Assembly (NCBI GenBank): GCA_963765875.1
Contig: CAVXYK010000014.1
Location: forward strand, 62,001 to 126,000
DNA from: JAWKOK01 sp963765875
Lineage (GTDB): Bacteria; Chloroflexota; Anaerolineae; Caldilineales; Caldilineaceae
Length of the DNA: 64,000 nt
Direction: 5' to 3'
In this document: positions 36,728 to 45,885 of the stretch, piece after piece
Layout of the letters: each line of letters starts with the position of its first letter
How positions within the stretch are numbered: the first letter of the stretch is position 1
Position numbers and translations under genes: made by a program
The notes under the pieces: model-generated
Databases searched by the model: none
Seen by the model: the letters and a program-made list of their open reading frames with translations, nothing else
What the model was told of the DNA's origin: nothing

Positions 36728-37634
36728 AGCCCCAATCACCAAACTGGCGACGTGTTCGGCCAGGCCTTCTTGCAATGAAGTCGACGGAGCCTGAAGGCCG
36801 GCGTCGATGAGTTTACTCATGTCGTAGATGCGGTGGCAGAGGAAATTGGCAGCATCGGGATTGGCCGCCAGATAGTCGGCGACCGACAGTTCAGCGACCG
36901 ATAGTTCGACACCGAGTACGTCGGCAATGATCTTGTAGTAGTCGACAGACTCGACAATATCGGGACCGGCGGCGCAGAAAATCTGGTTATGGCTGTTTGG
37001 GTTGCCGGCGGCGCTCAAGATCAGGTCGGCCAGATCGCGGGCCAGGATCGGCTGTTGGAGGAAGTGCCCGCCGCCGACCAACTCAAGCGTCTCTCCTGCC
37101 TGTATCTTGGCGATCAGTTTCGGATCTCGGCCATGCAAGGGCAGGCAGCCCAACTGCGATCCAGGCCCATAGATGTGGCAAGGGCGCACCACGGTCCAGG
37201 CCATATCGCCGCAGTCACTGTTGATGAAGACGAGCTCGCAGCGACGCTTCTTGCCGCCATAGCCGCCGGTCTGAAAGACGCCCTCCTCGGCTTGGGGAAA
37301 GCGGCGCGCCGTCGGCTCGTAGACGAAATCGGTGGAGACGAAGACAAGGTGCTTTGCGCGTTCGCGAAAGACATCGACGTCCTGCTCGGCATCGGCCGGT
37401 GCGAAGGCGATGCAATCGACAACCAGATCCCAATGGATGTTGACGTGGCCGATGGTTTCGAGCGAATACGTCACGGTCGCTACGATCGACGACCAGGGAA
37501 TTGACACCATCAGGGACTGGCCGTTGGCCGCGGGTGACCGTCCAAACAGCGTGGCCTGCGGCCAATGAGCGCTCAGCCAGTGTGCCGCTGACAAATCCGC
37601 TACCGCCGATGATGAGAATCTTGAGCATTTTCAT
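36725..37634 (-). pseudogene. NAD-dependent epimerase/dehydratase (extended SDR), one frameshift
   Basis: About 302 residues after removing one extra base near 37470. The first frame gives MLKILIIGGSGFVSGTLAER and HAVWTVTRGQRPVPDGVNSL with the Rossmann loop. The second frame continues TIGHVNIHWDLVVDCIAFAP, HLVFVSTDFVYEPTARRFPQ, GGYGGKKRRCELVF, WTVVRPCHIYGPGSQLG and FLQQPILARDLADLIL. The active-site Tyr/Lys map to GGYGGKKR. It belongs to the same broad group as the protein at 33779. ATG 37634 or the ATG six bases on (MLKILIIGG). Substrate unknown. Confidence 0.82.
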
Positions 37635-37683
37635 GTCGGGCCTCCATTGAGGATTTTCGGCAAATAATTCGGCAAATATCTAA

Positions 37684-37812
37684 TCAACGCGTCTTTGTAT
37701 ACTTCGCGCCTTTACCATTCCGGTGCTGCCAAAGTCGTCTTTCGATATCCCCCGTGCTGCCGGTATAGTAACTACCGTCGGCGCACTCGAGGATGTAAAG
37801 GTAGGCTGGCAT
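37684..37812 (-). pseudogene. GIY-YIG nuclease (UPF0213/YhbQ-like) N-terminal remnant
   Basis: A 42-residue frame: MPAYLYILECADGSYYTGST followed by GDIERRLWQHRNGKGAKYTK and TR, then TGA. YIL...YYTG is the GIY-YIG motif and the R in DIERR is the catalytic arginine position. Whole UPF0213 members are about 80-95 residues, with a Glu and Asn in the missing half. No continuation was found in the other frames, so it is truncated. It lies in the 253-base gap between the epimerase and the large helicase gene, on the same strand as both. Confidence 0.7.
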
Positions 37813-37887
37813 GAGAATTACCCTCGTGACATCAAGACCGCCTTTGCCTTCGACAGGCTCAGGCGACGGCTATCTTAGCGGATGACA

Positions 37888-40800
37888 CTACTCGCCGGCG
37901 GATTCAAGCGAGGAGCGCAATTGCTCCAACCGACCGCGCAGCATCTCGCGCTCATTGTCGCTGTAGTCGTAGCCTTTGAGTTCGATCTGTTCCAACAGGC
38001 GCAAGAACTTGATGGTCGTGGCCAGGTCTTCAGAAATGGGGGCATGGGCCGTGCGCAGCAACTGGTAGGCTCGTTCCATGTCGCCTGCGGTGCGAGCCTG
38101 TTCAGCGGCTCGCAGCAGATCGCCCATCTCCTCCCAAGCCAAAGACGATTCCGTGTGACGACCTTGGACACCTGCAGCCAAGGCACGGAAACGGGCAAGA
38201 TCCTCATCGCCGTCCCAGAGGCTGCCGAGTTGGCCCGCTCGATCCAGGATCGTGTCAAGTCGCCGCTCCAACTGAATCACGCGCGACTGATAGCTCGGGT
38301 CACCAATGAGGTTGCCGATCAGTTCGGCGGTCGACGCCCAGGCGTAGTAGAGGGTAAATCGTTCGCCGAGGTTGGCAAAGGCGTCAGTCAACCAGCGCTG
38401 GACGTAGGCATAGACTGAACGGTCCGGTTCAAGCGGGGAGACAACATCGACATAGTCGCGGGCCAGGCCAAGCAACGCCAGAACCTGTTCATCGTTCAAC
38501 TCCTCCCGCAACGGCAGTGTAGCATAGCGACGGGACAGAATACGCAGGCCGTGGGCGCCGCCCCGATTGCCTTCAAGCTCCATGATGCGTGCCGACTCAT
38601 CCAGCAGTTCGGCCACACGTCGCCCGCTTTCCTCGCCCTGGCTCGTATCGATCAGATGGCCCGCCCACTGCCAGCAGATATCGCCGATGGCATCACTGAC
38701 ATTCTGGCGGATCGTCGAATCCATGACGATGACACCGAGATCGTAGGCCAATTTGGCGTGCTCGTAGGCCTGGTCAAACTGCTTCTGCTGACGCTCTCCT
38801 TCGGCCGCATCCAAGAATGTGCGCACCTGGCCGGTCGCTTCCTGGACAATCAGGTCGCGTTGTTCATCGATACGTCGCCACAGCGTCGAATCGTTGAGAT
38901 GGGTTGCGAATTCTCGGGCTTCACGATTGCGTTCATGGGCCTCGCGCCAGCGATTGCGATAGAGGAATGTATCAGCCTGAAGCAGAATGCCACTCGCATA
39001 TTGAACGTCTGCCTCACGCTGGAGGGCACGGTCACCCATGCGCAGGGCCATGGCATAGGCTCTGCGATTGCGGGCGAAGGCCTGTTCCCACTTGTCACGC
39101 TCAAAGAGATCTTCTACCTCGCGCAGATAGCCTTCGACCGCCTCAAGCTCGGACATCTCCTCAGTCTGCAACGTCTCAACTAAGTCAGCCCAGCCGATCT
39201 CGACACACCCATCGACATACTCGATGTCCAACGCTTGCAAGACCGGGGCATCAGAAGCCTCCAGCAGCACAAGGTTGTCTGTGGAGCGGCTCAAGGCCAC
39301 GCGAATTTCGTCAAAAAGTCTTCGGGCTTCAAAGCGAGGTATGTTGCCGTCGCCGGTATCGTCACAGAGGCTGATAGCTCGCTCGTAGGCACTGTTAAGA
39401 CCATGGATAAGAATAGTACTTCGCTCCAACCCCTTGATTTCACGCGGCAGGAAAATGATCTCGTCTGCGCCTTCAATGGCGTCGCTGTGGCTGTCAGATC
39501 GCAGTTGTTCGGTCAGGTCGACCAATGCTCTCCCAGGCCGCTCAGATATCTCGCTGAGCAATGCTGCCCAAAGTTGATCGGATTGGGGCAGATCGTCATC
39601 AAGAAAGGGTGGAAGATCCCGTTCAGCGGCAATGAACTGCTGCCTAATCGCTTCAAGCTCGACGGTTGAGGCCTCGGCCGATGGCACGGCAGAGAGGAAA
39701 ATCCGGCCCTGGTTGGCGACATCGGCGGAGGGATCGCCGATCGCCCGCTGGCTACGCGCACTGGGACGCAGTTGCTTGGGCAGACGGGCGTAGAACGACC
39801 AACTGTTGTCAATCAGATCGGCTAGATTGTCAGGCGAGCGACGCTGATACTCAAAATTGAACTCATCCGGCCACACCTTCAGTTGCTCACCCAGCATGTA
39901 TTTGGTCATGCCCCAATCAAAACCGCTGGGCTGAACGATCTGAGATTCATCACCGGCCACAGCGAAACGCATGGGACGTTTGCTGTCAATATGGGTCCGC
40001 GCTCGGACCATCTCAGAGAGGAAGGCGATCTGAAGCAAGGTGAGATCCTGCACCTCATCGATGACGAGCGCATCCAGCTTGGCCAGCCAGGCCGGGGTTT
40101 TGCCACTGATGAGTTGGGCCAACGCCCGATGGGCGGCAGCTTGATCTCGAAAGAAACGCAAATGCCGGACACGGTCAGCCATCCTTGAAGCGATCTCTGC
40201 CGCCTCGAGATCGATGCCCCGGTCCTCGGCATACTCGACGACATCGATACCGCCGCCGCCCCGATTTTCTTGCGCCCGATCATAGCTGTTGGGGAAATCC
40301 TGACCGAGCAGGTAGGCGCGAATCTCAGTGAAAAGGGTACGTGGATACCTGCGCCAGGGACCGAGATCGGCCGGGTTCTGACGTTCGATGAAGGTGTAGA
40401 ATTCGTCCAGTTCGGCGAAAGGTTCGGCATAGGTAAAGACGCCGGTCAGGTCGCGCATGATCTCGTTGAGGGTGGCGATGCGGACGCGTTTGAGAATCTC
40501 TACATGATCGCCGGCGTATTGAGACTCGATAAATTCCAGCGCTGCGCGTTTGAGACGCGGGGTGTAGGTGACATAGAGGATCTGTCCGTCGCCGGGCTGG
40601 TTAAGCAGATCCTTGAGCAAATAGAGCAGTGCAATCGTCTTGCCGCTGCCCGGCAGCCCCTTGATGGTGGCCACTGAAACATCGCCGGCGCCCAAATACT
40701 CGCTGATTTCGTGCTGTTCGTCATAGCGGGGGTCAAGACTGTCGACGGGGATGGTTCGATACTCAGAGAGGTCGCCGACCTGGATCGGTTGGTCAGTCTC

Positions 40801-41166
40801 ATCATGATGACGTACCGAGTGAACCAGAATGGTGTTGACCGAGTCGGCAACGCCATTCTGCATAGCCGTGCCATTGGCGTCGGTGGACCCATTCCTGGCG
40901 CCGACACCGGCGCTTCCATTGGCGGCCCCGGAGAGAATGCTCTCGCTCTGGGGAATCCACCACATGTAGTAATGATTGCCCTGCACCGGCGTTCGTCGCC
41001 AGCGAGCGTTGCGCCCCATTGTTCCTTTGACGTTGGGCGTCCGGCCGCGCGTGCCTAGCAGGACCTGCGCCCAGACAGTTTTTCGTTGGGTCGTGGGCGG
41101 TAGGTCTCGCAGCGAACGCTCAAAATCCTTGTGCTGGAGCAACCTGTATTCGGGCACGGGAATCAA
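37888..41166 (-). CDS. RelE/ParE-like domain - SF1 helicase - TPR-like repeat fusion protein
   Basis: An intact 1092-residue protein. Residues 1-75 look like a RelE/ParE toxin fold: HKDFERSLRDLPPTTQRKT, then VKGTMGRNARWRRTPVQGNH and YYMWWIP. A Gly/Asn/Ser-rich linker (76-108) follows. The SF1 helicase core has Walker A GLPGSGKT (170-177), Walker B VIDEVQD (368-374), motif III VAGDESQIVQPSGFDWG (403-419), QRRSPDNLADLI (motif IV region), EIKGLERSTILIHGLN (motif V) and IRVALSRSTDNLVLLE (motif VI). From about 670 to 1090 are paired helices rich in Ala, Arg and Glu (DKWEQAFARNRRAYAMALRM, RWREAHERNREAREFA, FDQAYEHAKLAYDLG), which fit TPR-like repeats. No signal peptide. It probably acts on DNA or RNA; defence or stress function is inference. 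Confidence 0.78.
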   Translation of the reverse strand: MIPVPEYRLLQHKDFERSLRDLPPTTQRKTVWAQVLLGTRGRTPNVKGTMGRNARWRRTPVQGNHYYMWWIPQSESILSGAANGSAGVGARNGSTDANGTAMQNGVADSVNTILVHSVRHHDETDQPIQVGDLSEYRTIPVDSLDPRYDEQHEISEYLGAGDVSVATIKGLPGSGKTIALLYLLKDLLNQPGDGQILYVTYTPRLKRAALEFIESQYAGDHVEILKRVRIATLNEIMRDLTGVFTYAEPFAELDEFYTFIERQNPADLGPWRRYPRTLFTEIRAYLLGQDFPNSYDRAQENRGGGGIDVVEYAEDRGIDLEAAEIASRMADRVRHLRFFRDQAAAHRALAQLISGKTPAWLAKLDALVIDEVQDLTLLQIAFLSEMVRARTHIDSKRPMRFAVAGDESQIVQPSGFDWGMTKYMLGEQLKVWPDEFNFEYQRRSPDNLADLIDNSWSFYARLPKQLRPSARSQRAIGDPSADVANQGRIFLSAVPSAEASTVELEAIRQQFIAAERDLPPFLDDDLPQSDQLWAALLSEISERPGRALVDLTEQLRSDSHSDAIEGADEIIFLPREIKGLERSTILIHGLNSAYERAISLCDDTGDGNIPRFEARRLFDEIRVALSRSTDNLVLLEASDAPVLQALDIEYVDGCVEIGWADLVETLQTEEMSELEAVEGYLREVEDLFERDKWEQAFARNRRAYAMALRMGDRALQREADVQYASGILLQADTFLYRNRWREAHERNREAREFATHLNDSTLWRRIDEQRDLIVQEATGQVRTFLDAAEGERQQKQFDQAYEHAKLAYDLGVIVMDSTIRQNVSDAIGDICWQWAGHLIDTSQGEESGRRVAELLDESARIMELEGNRGGAHGLRILSRRYATLPLREELNDEQVLALLGLARDYVDVVSPLEPDRSVYAYVQRWLTDAFANLGERFTLYYAWASTAELIGNLIGDPSYQSRVIQLERRLDTILDRAGQLGSLWDGDEDLARFRALAAGVQGRHTESSLAWEEMGDLLRAAEQARTAGDMERAYQLLRTAHAPISEDLATTIKFLRLLEQIELKGYDYSDNEREMLRGRLEQLRSSLESAGE

Positions 41167-41399
41167 TCTTCTTCATGTTGTGAGAGTGACACGATCTAGG
41201 TCTGATTGTAAGCCAGAGCCATCCTGCATGCAACATCTCATCGGACTTCCAAGAAATGGATAGCGTCGAGCTAGACAGCCATCAGGACCGGGTTGATTTG
41301 GCCCCAATTGTTGTCGACGGGTACAATCTACCGATGCGTCATTTACACAGGTAGCGGAAATCTAGCCTCCGATGCCGAATATTAGAAAGGTACAGGTAG

Positions 41400-42296
41400 A
41401 TGAGTTTCATTGCGGTTATGAGGCGAGGCTTTGCGGTTTCGCTCTTGATCACACTGGTATTTGTGTTGGGTGCGTGTGTCGGTGTCGAGCAGACGGCCGG
41501 CACGGTTTCCGATCCAACGCCCGTCGACAGTTCGGTTGATTCCACAGAAGCAAGTAGCGAAGGAGAGGGTATGACGACCGAGAGCGGTCTGCAATATATT
41601 GAGGAAGTGGCCGGCACCGGCCGCGTTGCCGAGGCGGGAACCAAAGTCTCCGTGCACTACACAGGCATGTTGGAAGACGGCACGGTCTTCGATAGCTCCG
41701 TCGAGCGCGGCGACCCCATCGACTTCGTGCTGGGCGCCGGCCAGGTCATCCCCGGTTGGGACGAAGGCATCGCTCTCATGTCAACCGGTGGTAAGGCCCG
41801 GTTGGTGATCCCGAGCGAGCTTGCCTATGGTGCGCAAGGGGCCGGCAACGGCGCCATCCCGCCCGACGCTACGCTGACCTTCGACGTCGAGTTGGTCGAC
41901 GTGCAGGACGGCCCTCCCGGCGCGCCCGCTGCGCCCCAAGAGATTGCGGAAGCCGACTTCAGCACTACTGAGAGTGGACTTCAGTATTACGACATGGTGG
42001 AAGGTTCAGGGGCTGCCGCCGAGGCCGGCCAGCAGGTTGCCGTACACTATACTGGTTGGCTGGAAGACGGTACCAAGTTCGACAGCTCCCTCGACAGGGG
42101 CGAACCCTTCGTCTTCGGGTTGGGTCAACGCCAGGTCATTCCAGGCTGGGACGAAGGCGTAGCCGGCATGAAGCCAGGCGGCCAGCGTCAATTGGTCATT
42201 CCGAGTGAGCTGGCCTATGGAGCAGCAGGAGCCGGCGGCGTCATTCCGCCCAACGCCACACTGATCTTTGAAGTTGAGCTGGTAGAAGTTCGTTAA
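41400..42296 (+). CDS. Lipoprotein with two FKBP-type peptidyl-prolyl isomerase domains
   Basis: A 298-residue exported protein. The signal peptide ends in LGAC, with the lipid-modified Cys at residue 26. A Ser/Thr/Glu-rich spacer leads to two tandem FKBP domains. Domain 1 (about 60-170): ESGLQYIEEVAGTG, VSVHYTGMLEDGTVFDSSVE, FVLGAGQVIPGWDEGIALM, LVIPSELAYGAQGAG and IPPDATLTFDVELVDV. Domain 2 (about 185-298) repeats each element, ending FEVELVEVR. The FK506-pocket aromatic residues (Y, F, W, Y) are kept in both. It would assist folding of secreted proteins at the outer membrane face. ATG 41400 with a moderate ribosome site. Confidence 0.93.
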   Translation: MSFIAVMRRGFAVSLLITLVFVLGACVGVEQTAGTVSDPTPVDSSVDSTEASSEGEGMTTESGLQYIEEVAGTGRVAEAGTKVSVHYTGMLEDGTVFDSSVERGDPIDFVLGAGQVIPGWDEGIALMSTGGKARLVIPSELAYGAQGAGNGAIPPDATLTFDVELVDVQDGPPGAPAAPQEIAEADFSTTESGLQYYDMVEGSGAAAEAGQQVAVHYTGWLEDGTKFDSSLDRGEPFVFGLGQRQVIPGWDEGVAGMKPGGQRQLVIPSELAYGAAGAGGVIPPNATLIFEVELVEVR

Positions 42297-42303
42297 AGCT
42301 TTT

Positions 42304-42356
42304 CGTAGTAGCGACTTCAGTCGTTCATCACATCAACGACTGAAGTCGTTACTACG
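42304..42356. repeat. 22-bp near-perfect hairpin after the FKBP gene
   Basis: CGTAGTAGCGACTTCAGTCG plus TT at 42304-42325 pairs with 42335-42356 with one G-T pair, around a nine-base loop. It may serve as a terminator, although no U-run follows. It also resembles REP-type palindromes (ACTTCAGTCGT) dispersed in many genomes. Confidence 0.7.
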
Positions 42357-42445
42357 ATCCCTCCTCCCCGCACGCTCCTCCCAAATTCCGCCGATTGGAC
42401 ATCTGCCGGCTTTTCATCCATGATCAGTCAATCGCTCTTATCATC

Positions 42446-42490
42446 GGTCAGATTCTCACTGGTCAGATTCTCACTGGTCAAATTCTCGCT
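42446..42490 (+). repeat. 15-bp direct repeat x3 upstream of the UROD-like gene
   Basis: The unit GGTCAGATTCTCACT occurs at 42446-42460 and 42461-42475, and as GGTCAAATTCTCGCT at 42476-42490. A fourth partial unit GGTCAAAG follows and runs into the ribosome site TGGAGGGA (42499-42506). The position 20-65 bases before the ATG suggests regulator binding or slippage-variable spacing. Confidence 0.8.
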
Positions 42491-42510
42491 GGTCAAAGTG
42501 GAGGGAATCC

Positions 42511-43782
42511 ATGCAGTTCACCGACTCATCCCCGTTTGCGCGCCAACAGATCCCGCTTGTCATTTCAGATCAAGACCGACGAACACTACGGTCCCTTGCA
42601 GCCGACGTAGCTGAGCTAGCTGCACGTCCTGTTGAAGACAAGAAGCGCGACCTTTGGCGACGCCACAATGCGCTGGAAGCGACACGCCCCCTAATTTTTT
42701 GCGATCCCGAAAACGGTTGGAACGAGATCTTTCCGCCGGAGTCGTTGACCTGTCACGGCGAGTTGGCGCGCATGTGGGAGATGCGGTTACGCAAGGAGAT
42801 CTTCTGGGGCGCAGTGATGAAGGATGATCGCGTCATCCAGCCCGTCTTCGACATAGCCCACGTCTACACAACCACCGGCTGGGGCGTAGATGTGGAACGG
42901 ATCGGCGGACAGAAGGGCGGCGCCTACACGTGGAAGCCTCCAATTCAGTCACGTGACGATCTGGAAAGACTCCATTTTCCAGAAATCGTGGTGGATGAAG
43001 GGGCAACCAGTCAGATAGTCGACCTTGCGAGCGAGTTGCTGGACGACCTCCTCGCCGTTCGCCTGCGGACTTCCTGGTGGTGGTCGCTCGGCATGACCTG
43101 GGAACTGGCCAACTGGCGCGGTCTTTCCCAATTGATGTATGACATGATTGACGACCCCGACCTGATCCACCACCTGATGGGCGTGCTCCGAGACGGTTCG
43201 CTGGCGGTGTTGGATAGCCTGGAGTCACGCAATCTCCTCAGCCTCAACAACGGCGGCGAATATGTCGGGTCCGGCGGCTTCGGCTGGTCTGATCAACTGC
43301 CGAAGCAGAACGTTGACGGTCAGGTTCGAACCGGCGATCTATGGGGCTTCGCCGAGAGCCAAGAGACAGTCGCCATCTCGCCGCGCATGTTCGAGGAATT
43401 TGTCTTCCCCTATCAATTGCCGCTTTTGGATCGCTTCGGGCTCAACTGCTACGGCTGCTGTGAACCGCTGGACAAGCGCTGGCACATTGTCAAGCAATTG
43501 CCGCGCCTGCGTCGTATCTCGGTATCACCCTGGGCGGATAGAGAATTCTTTGCCGAGCAACTCGGTGACCGCTACGTCTTCTCCATGAAGCCACATCCGG
43601 CTGACGTGGCCATGGAGGATTTCGATGAGGATCAGATCCGCAAAACGCTGCGTCGCGACTTTGAAGTGACCAAAGAATGCCGAGTCGAGGCGATCTTGAA
43701 AGATACGCATACCATTGGCAACGATCCACGACGGGTCGTGCGCTGGGTACGGATCGCTAAAGAGGAAGCGGAGCGGCTTTAG
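42511..43782 (+). CDS. Uroporphyrinogen-decarboxylase-superfamily protein (methyltransferase-like)
   Basis: A 423-residue protein of the UROD/MetE-like TIM-barrel superfamily. Landmarks: LWRRHNALEATRPLIFCDPE near the N-terminus, LRTSWWWSLGMTWELANWRG, MYDMIDDPDLIHHLMGVLRD, YGCCEPLDKRW (a Cys-rich loop that may bind a metal) and RYVFSMKPHPADVAMEDFDE. It lacks the N-terminal signature of true HemE. This group is found with corrinoid or methyl-transfer genes in Chloroflexota and spirochaetes, but no corrinoid protein is adjacent here. ATG 42511 with GGAGGG upstream. The SAM methyltransferase gene follows after 39 bases. Substrate unknown. Confidence 0.78.
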   Translation: MQFTDSSPFARQQIPLVISDQDRRTLRSLAADVAELAARPVEDKKRDLWRRHNALEATRPLIFCDPENGWNEIFPPESLTCHGELARMWEMRLRKEIFWGAVMKDDRVIQPVFDIAHVYTTTGWGVDVERIGGQKGGAYTWKPPIQSRDDLERLHFPEIVVDEGATSQIVDLASELLDDLLAVRLRTSWWWSLGMTWELANWRGLSQLMYDMIDDPDLIHHLMGVLRDGSLAVLDSLESRNLLSLNNGGEYVGSGGFGWSDQLPKQNVDGQVRTGDLWGFAESQETVAISPRMFEEFVFPYQLPLLDRFGLNCYGCCEPLDKRWHIVKQLPRLRRISVSPWADREFFAEQLGDRYVFSMKPHPADVAMEDFDEDQIRKTLRRDFEVTKECRVEAILKDTHTIGNDPRRVVRWVRIAKEEAERL

Positions 43783-43821
43783 TTTGGATTCACCTCTCGA
43801 TTCGGGTAGCATGGATGAATC

Positions 43822-44613
43822 ATGGTCGACATGCGCAGGGCTTGGAACGAAAACAGCGAATCCTATCAGTCTCTTCACGAAATTGGCACCGATAGCGCGC
43901 ACTATGGACCGTGGGCGCCGCTGGAGAATGAACTGCGACTGCTCGGCGACGTACGTGGACGGCATCTCTTGGAGCTTGGTTGCGGCGGTGGGCAATGCTG
44001 CATTGCCTTCGTCAAGCAGGGGGCCATCGCCACCGGCGTCGACCTGAGCGACACCCAGATCGAATTCGCACAAAGGCTAGCCGTGCAGGAACGAGTCGAC
44101 GTCGCCTTTGTCCAGGCTGACATGACGGACCTGGCCCTGTTTGAGAAGGAGTGCTGGGACATTCTCTTCAGCACCTACGCCTTTCAATATGTGGCCGACA
44201 TAGAAAGCTGCCTAGACGAATGTGCACGCCTGCTGAAACCCGGTGGTCGGCTTATTTTCAGCCTGGATCACCCGTTTCGAGACTGCTTTCACGATGACGA
44301 AGAGGACGCGGTCAGCATTTATCCAGTGCGTAGCTACTTCGACAGCAGTCCAATGCACTGGACCTTCGGCCAGAGCAGCACCGCGATGCAGTCGTACCAC
44401 CGTTCGATAGGCCAGTGGTGCGAGATGCTGCTGGCTGCCGGATTGTCGCTAAGTCGTCTGCTGGAACCGGAGCCGCCAATCGAGATGCTCGACGAAATCT
44501 GGCCCGTCGATGATCCGTTGACGAGTATGCGAATGGTGCCACAGACGATCATTTTCGTTGCGAGCAAGGAAGTAAAAACAGAGCCACAGATCGACAGGGA
44601 TAAACACGGATAG
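43822..44613 (+). CDS. Class I SAM-dependent methyltransferase
   Basis: A 263-residue enzyme. Motif I is HLLELGCGGGQCCIAFVKQG, the acidic ribose contact is in ATGVDLSDTQIEFAQRLA, followed by VAFVQADMTDLALFEKECWD and LFSTYAFQYVADIESCLDE. The lid and C-terminal parts include LLKPGGRLIFSLDHPFRDCF and YHRSIGQWCEMLLAAGLSLS. This order fits the Methyltransf_11/25 group of small-molecule or natural-product methyltransferases. ATG 43822. It probably shares a transcript with the UROD-like gene upstream. Substrate unknown. Confidence 0.88.
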   Translation: MVDMRRAWNENSESYQSLHEIGTDSAHYGPWAPLENELRLLGDVRGRHLLELGCGGGQCCIAFVKQGAIATGVDLSDTQIEFAQRLAVQERVDVAFVQADMTDLALFEKECWDILFSTYAFQYVADIESCLDECARLLKPGGRLIFSLDHPFRDCFHDDEEDAVSIYPVRSYFDSSPMHWTFGQSSTAMQSYHRSIGQWCEMLLAAGLSLSRLLEPEPPIEMLDEIWPVDDPLTSMRMVPQTIIFVASKEVKTEPQIDRDKHG

Positions 44614-44643
44614 AAGAGGAATACGCTGTGTTTATCTGTGACT

Positions 44644-44759
44644 CTACTGCAAAAACGACCATTTGGCCACAGATGGACCCAGATAATCAGAGGATTTTCC
44701 TCTGTGAACCTCTGTGCCCCCTCCGTGTCTCCGTGGTGAAAAAGACCTTTTTGCAGTAG
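44644..44759. repeat. CACAGAT-rich inverted-repeat element, copy 1
   Basis: CTACTGCAAAAA at 44644-44655 faces its exact complement TTTTTGCAGTAG at 44748-44759. The interior holds GGCCACAGATGGACCCAGAT and CTCTGTGAACCTCTGTGCC. The same vocabulary (CTGCAAAAA, GCCACAGAT, TTTTTGCAG) recurs in the element at 62917-63105. No gene lies in 44614-44802. Confidence 0.7.
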
Positions 44760-44802
44760 GGTCACCTGTACCAATCTGTGGCTGAAGAAGCGGAGAATAC
44801 AG

Positions 44803-45561
44803 ATGATGGGATCGGGATTGCCGCAGGCAGCGACGATTATTGAGGTGCGTGAGGAAAACTACCGGACCAAGACGTTCATGTTGGACACAGCGCTTGAGGG
44901 CGCCTATCCGGGACAGTTTGCCATGTTCTGGCTACCCCGCTTTGATGAGAAACCATTCTCCCTCGTCAACACCGATCCGGTGACGGTGATGGTGACCGAT
45001 GTCGGGCCCTTCAGCCACCTCTTGCATTCGAAGAAACCCGGCGATCAGATTTGGGTACGCGGCCCATTCGGCAACGGCTTCCATGTGAAGCCAGACCAGC
45101 GGCGTATTGCGCTGATCGGCGGCGGCTACGGCGTAGCGCCGCTGCATTGGCTGGCCCGCAGTCGACAAGGATCGGCCGACCATATCCACGCCATCATCGG
45201 CGCTCGCACAGCCACCGACATCCTTTACGCCGACCGTTTCGAGGAACTTGGTTTTGCATCGCCCTCCGCTCCCCACAACTCGCTCCATCTAGCGACCGAA
45301 GACGGCACACTGGGCAAAACAGGCCGAGTCACCGACGTGTTGGAGCCCCTACTGGCCGACCAGCAACTCGACGCCATCTTCGCTTGCGGGCCCCACGGCA
45401 TGTTGGCGGCTCTTGAGACGATGGCCCAAGGCGATCGCATACCATGCCAGCTAAGCTGGGAAGCCTACATGCGCTGCGGCATCGGCGTCTGCGGAGCGTG
45501 CGAACATGAGGGCAACGTGCTCTGCATGGATGGTCCGGTACTAGCCGGTGTCGTTTCATGA
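44803..45561 (+). CDS. pyrK: Dihydroorotate dehydrogenase electron-transfer subunit
   Basis: A 252-residue iron-sulfur flavoprotein. In class 1B dihydroorotate dehydrogenase it passes electrons from PyrD to NAD+. FAD binding: YPGQFAMFWLPRFDEKPFSL (the RPFS-type motif reads KPFS) and IWVRGPFGNGFHV. NAD binding: IALIGGGYGVAPLHWLA. The 2Fe-2S cluster ligands are C225, C230, C233 and C241 in MRCGIGVCGACEHEGNVLC. ACGPHGMLAALE is also present. No pyrD is adjacent. ATG 44803. Confidence 0.9.
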   Translation: MMGSGLPQAATIIEVREENYRTKTFMLDTALEGAYPGQFAMFWLPRFDEKPFSLVNTDPVTVMVTDVGPFSHLLHSKKPGDQIWVRGPFGNGFHVKPDQRRIALIGGGYGVAPLHWLARSRQGSADHIHAIIGARTATDILYADRFEELGFASPSAPHNSLHLATEDGTLGKTGRVTDVLEPLLADQQLDAIFACGPHGMLAALETMAQGDRIPCQLSWEAYMRCGIGVCGACEHEGNVLCMDGPVLAGVVS

Positions 45562-45883
45562 CGGGCGATTTTCTTCTGAGCCAGCTTGCGCCCTGTGAGA
45601 TTCCATAGCCCCTCACCGGATTTGGAGGCAGGCATACGAGTGCCGGGGGACAGCCCGGTCCAATTCGGTCATGCGAAGCACTCGTGGACCGTCCACGGCA
45701 CGTCTTGCCGCGAATCTGAAATACACCCGAACAGAGGTCCAGTGCTTGCCATTTCCACTGTAATAGAGTACAGTTTCCACGAGGAAAGCGGTATGTCTCG
45801 GGCCGAACTTGGTACACATTTGGCGTTCATTCTCTAGTGCCCAGTACCGGGATTCGACGGACGCAGAACCGTCTTTCATCCCA
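45562..45883. other. Intergenic stretch, no gene recognised
   Basis: 322 bases between pyrK and the operator-like site at 45886. Open frames on both strands exist (for example minus 45613-45879) but show no family signature, ribosome site or conserved neighbour. It may hold a decayed gene. Confidence 0.5.
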
Positions 45884-45885
45884 TT

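Noticed and set aside
42511..43782. HemE (uroporphyrinogen decarboxylase of haem synthesis)
   Set aside because: N-terminal HemE signature is missing, a Cys-rich loop is present and no haem genes are near.
45613..45879. 88-residue minus-strand frame in the gap after pyrK
   Set aside because: No recognised motif, no ribosome site and an opposing promoter region; not supportable as a gene.
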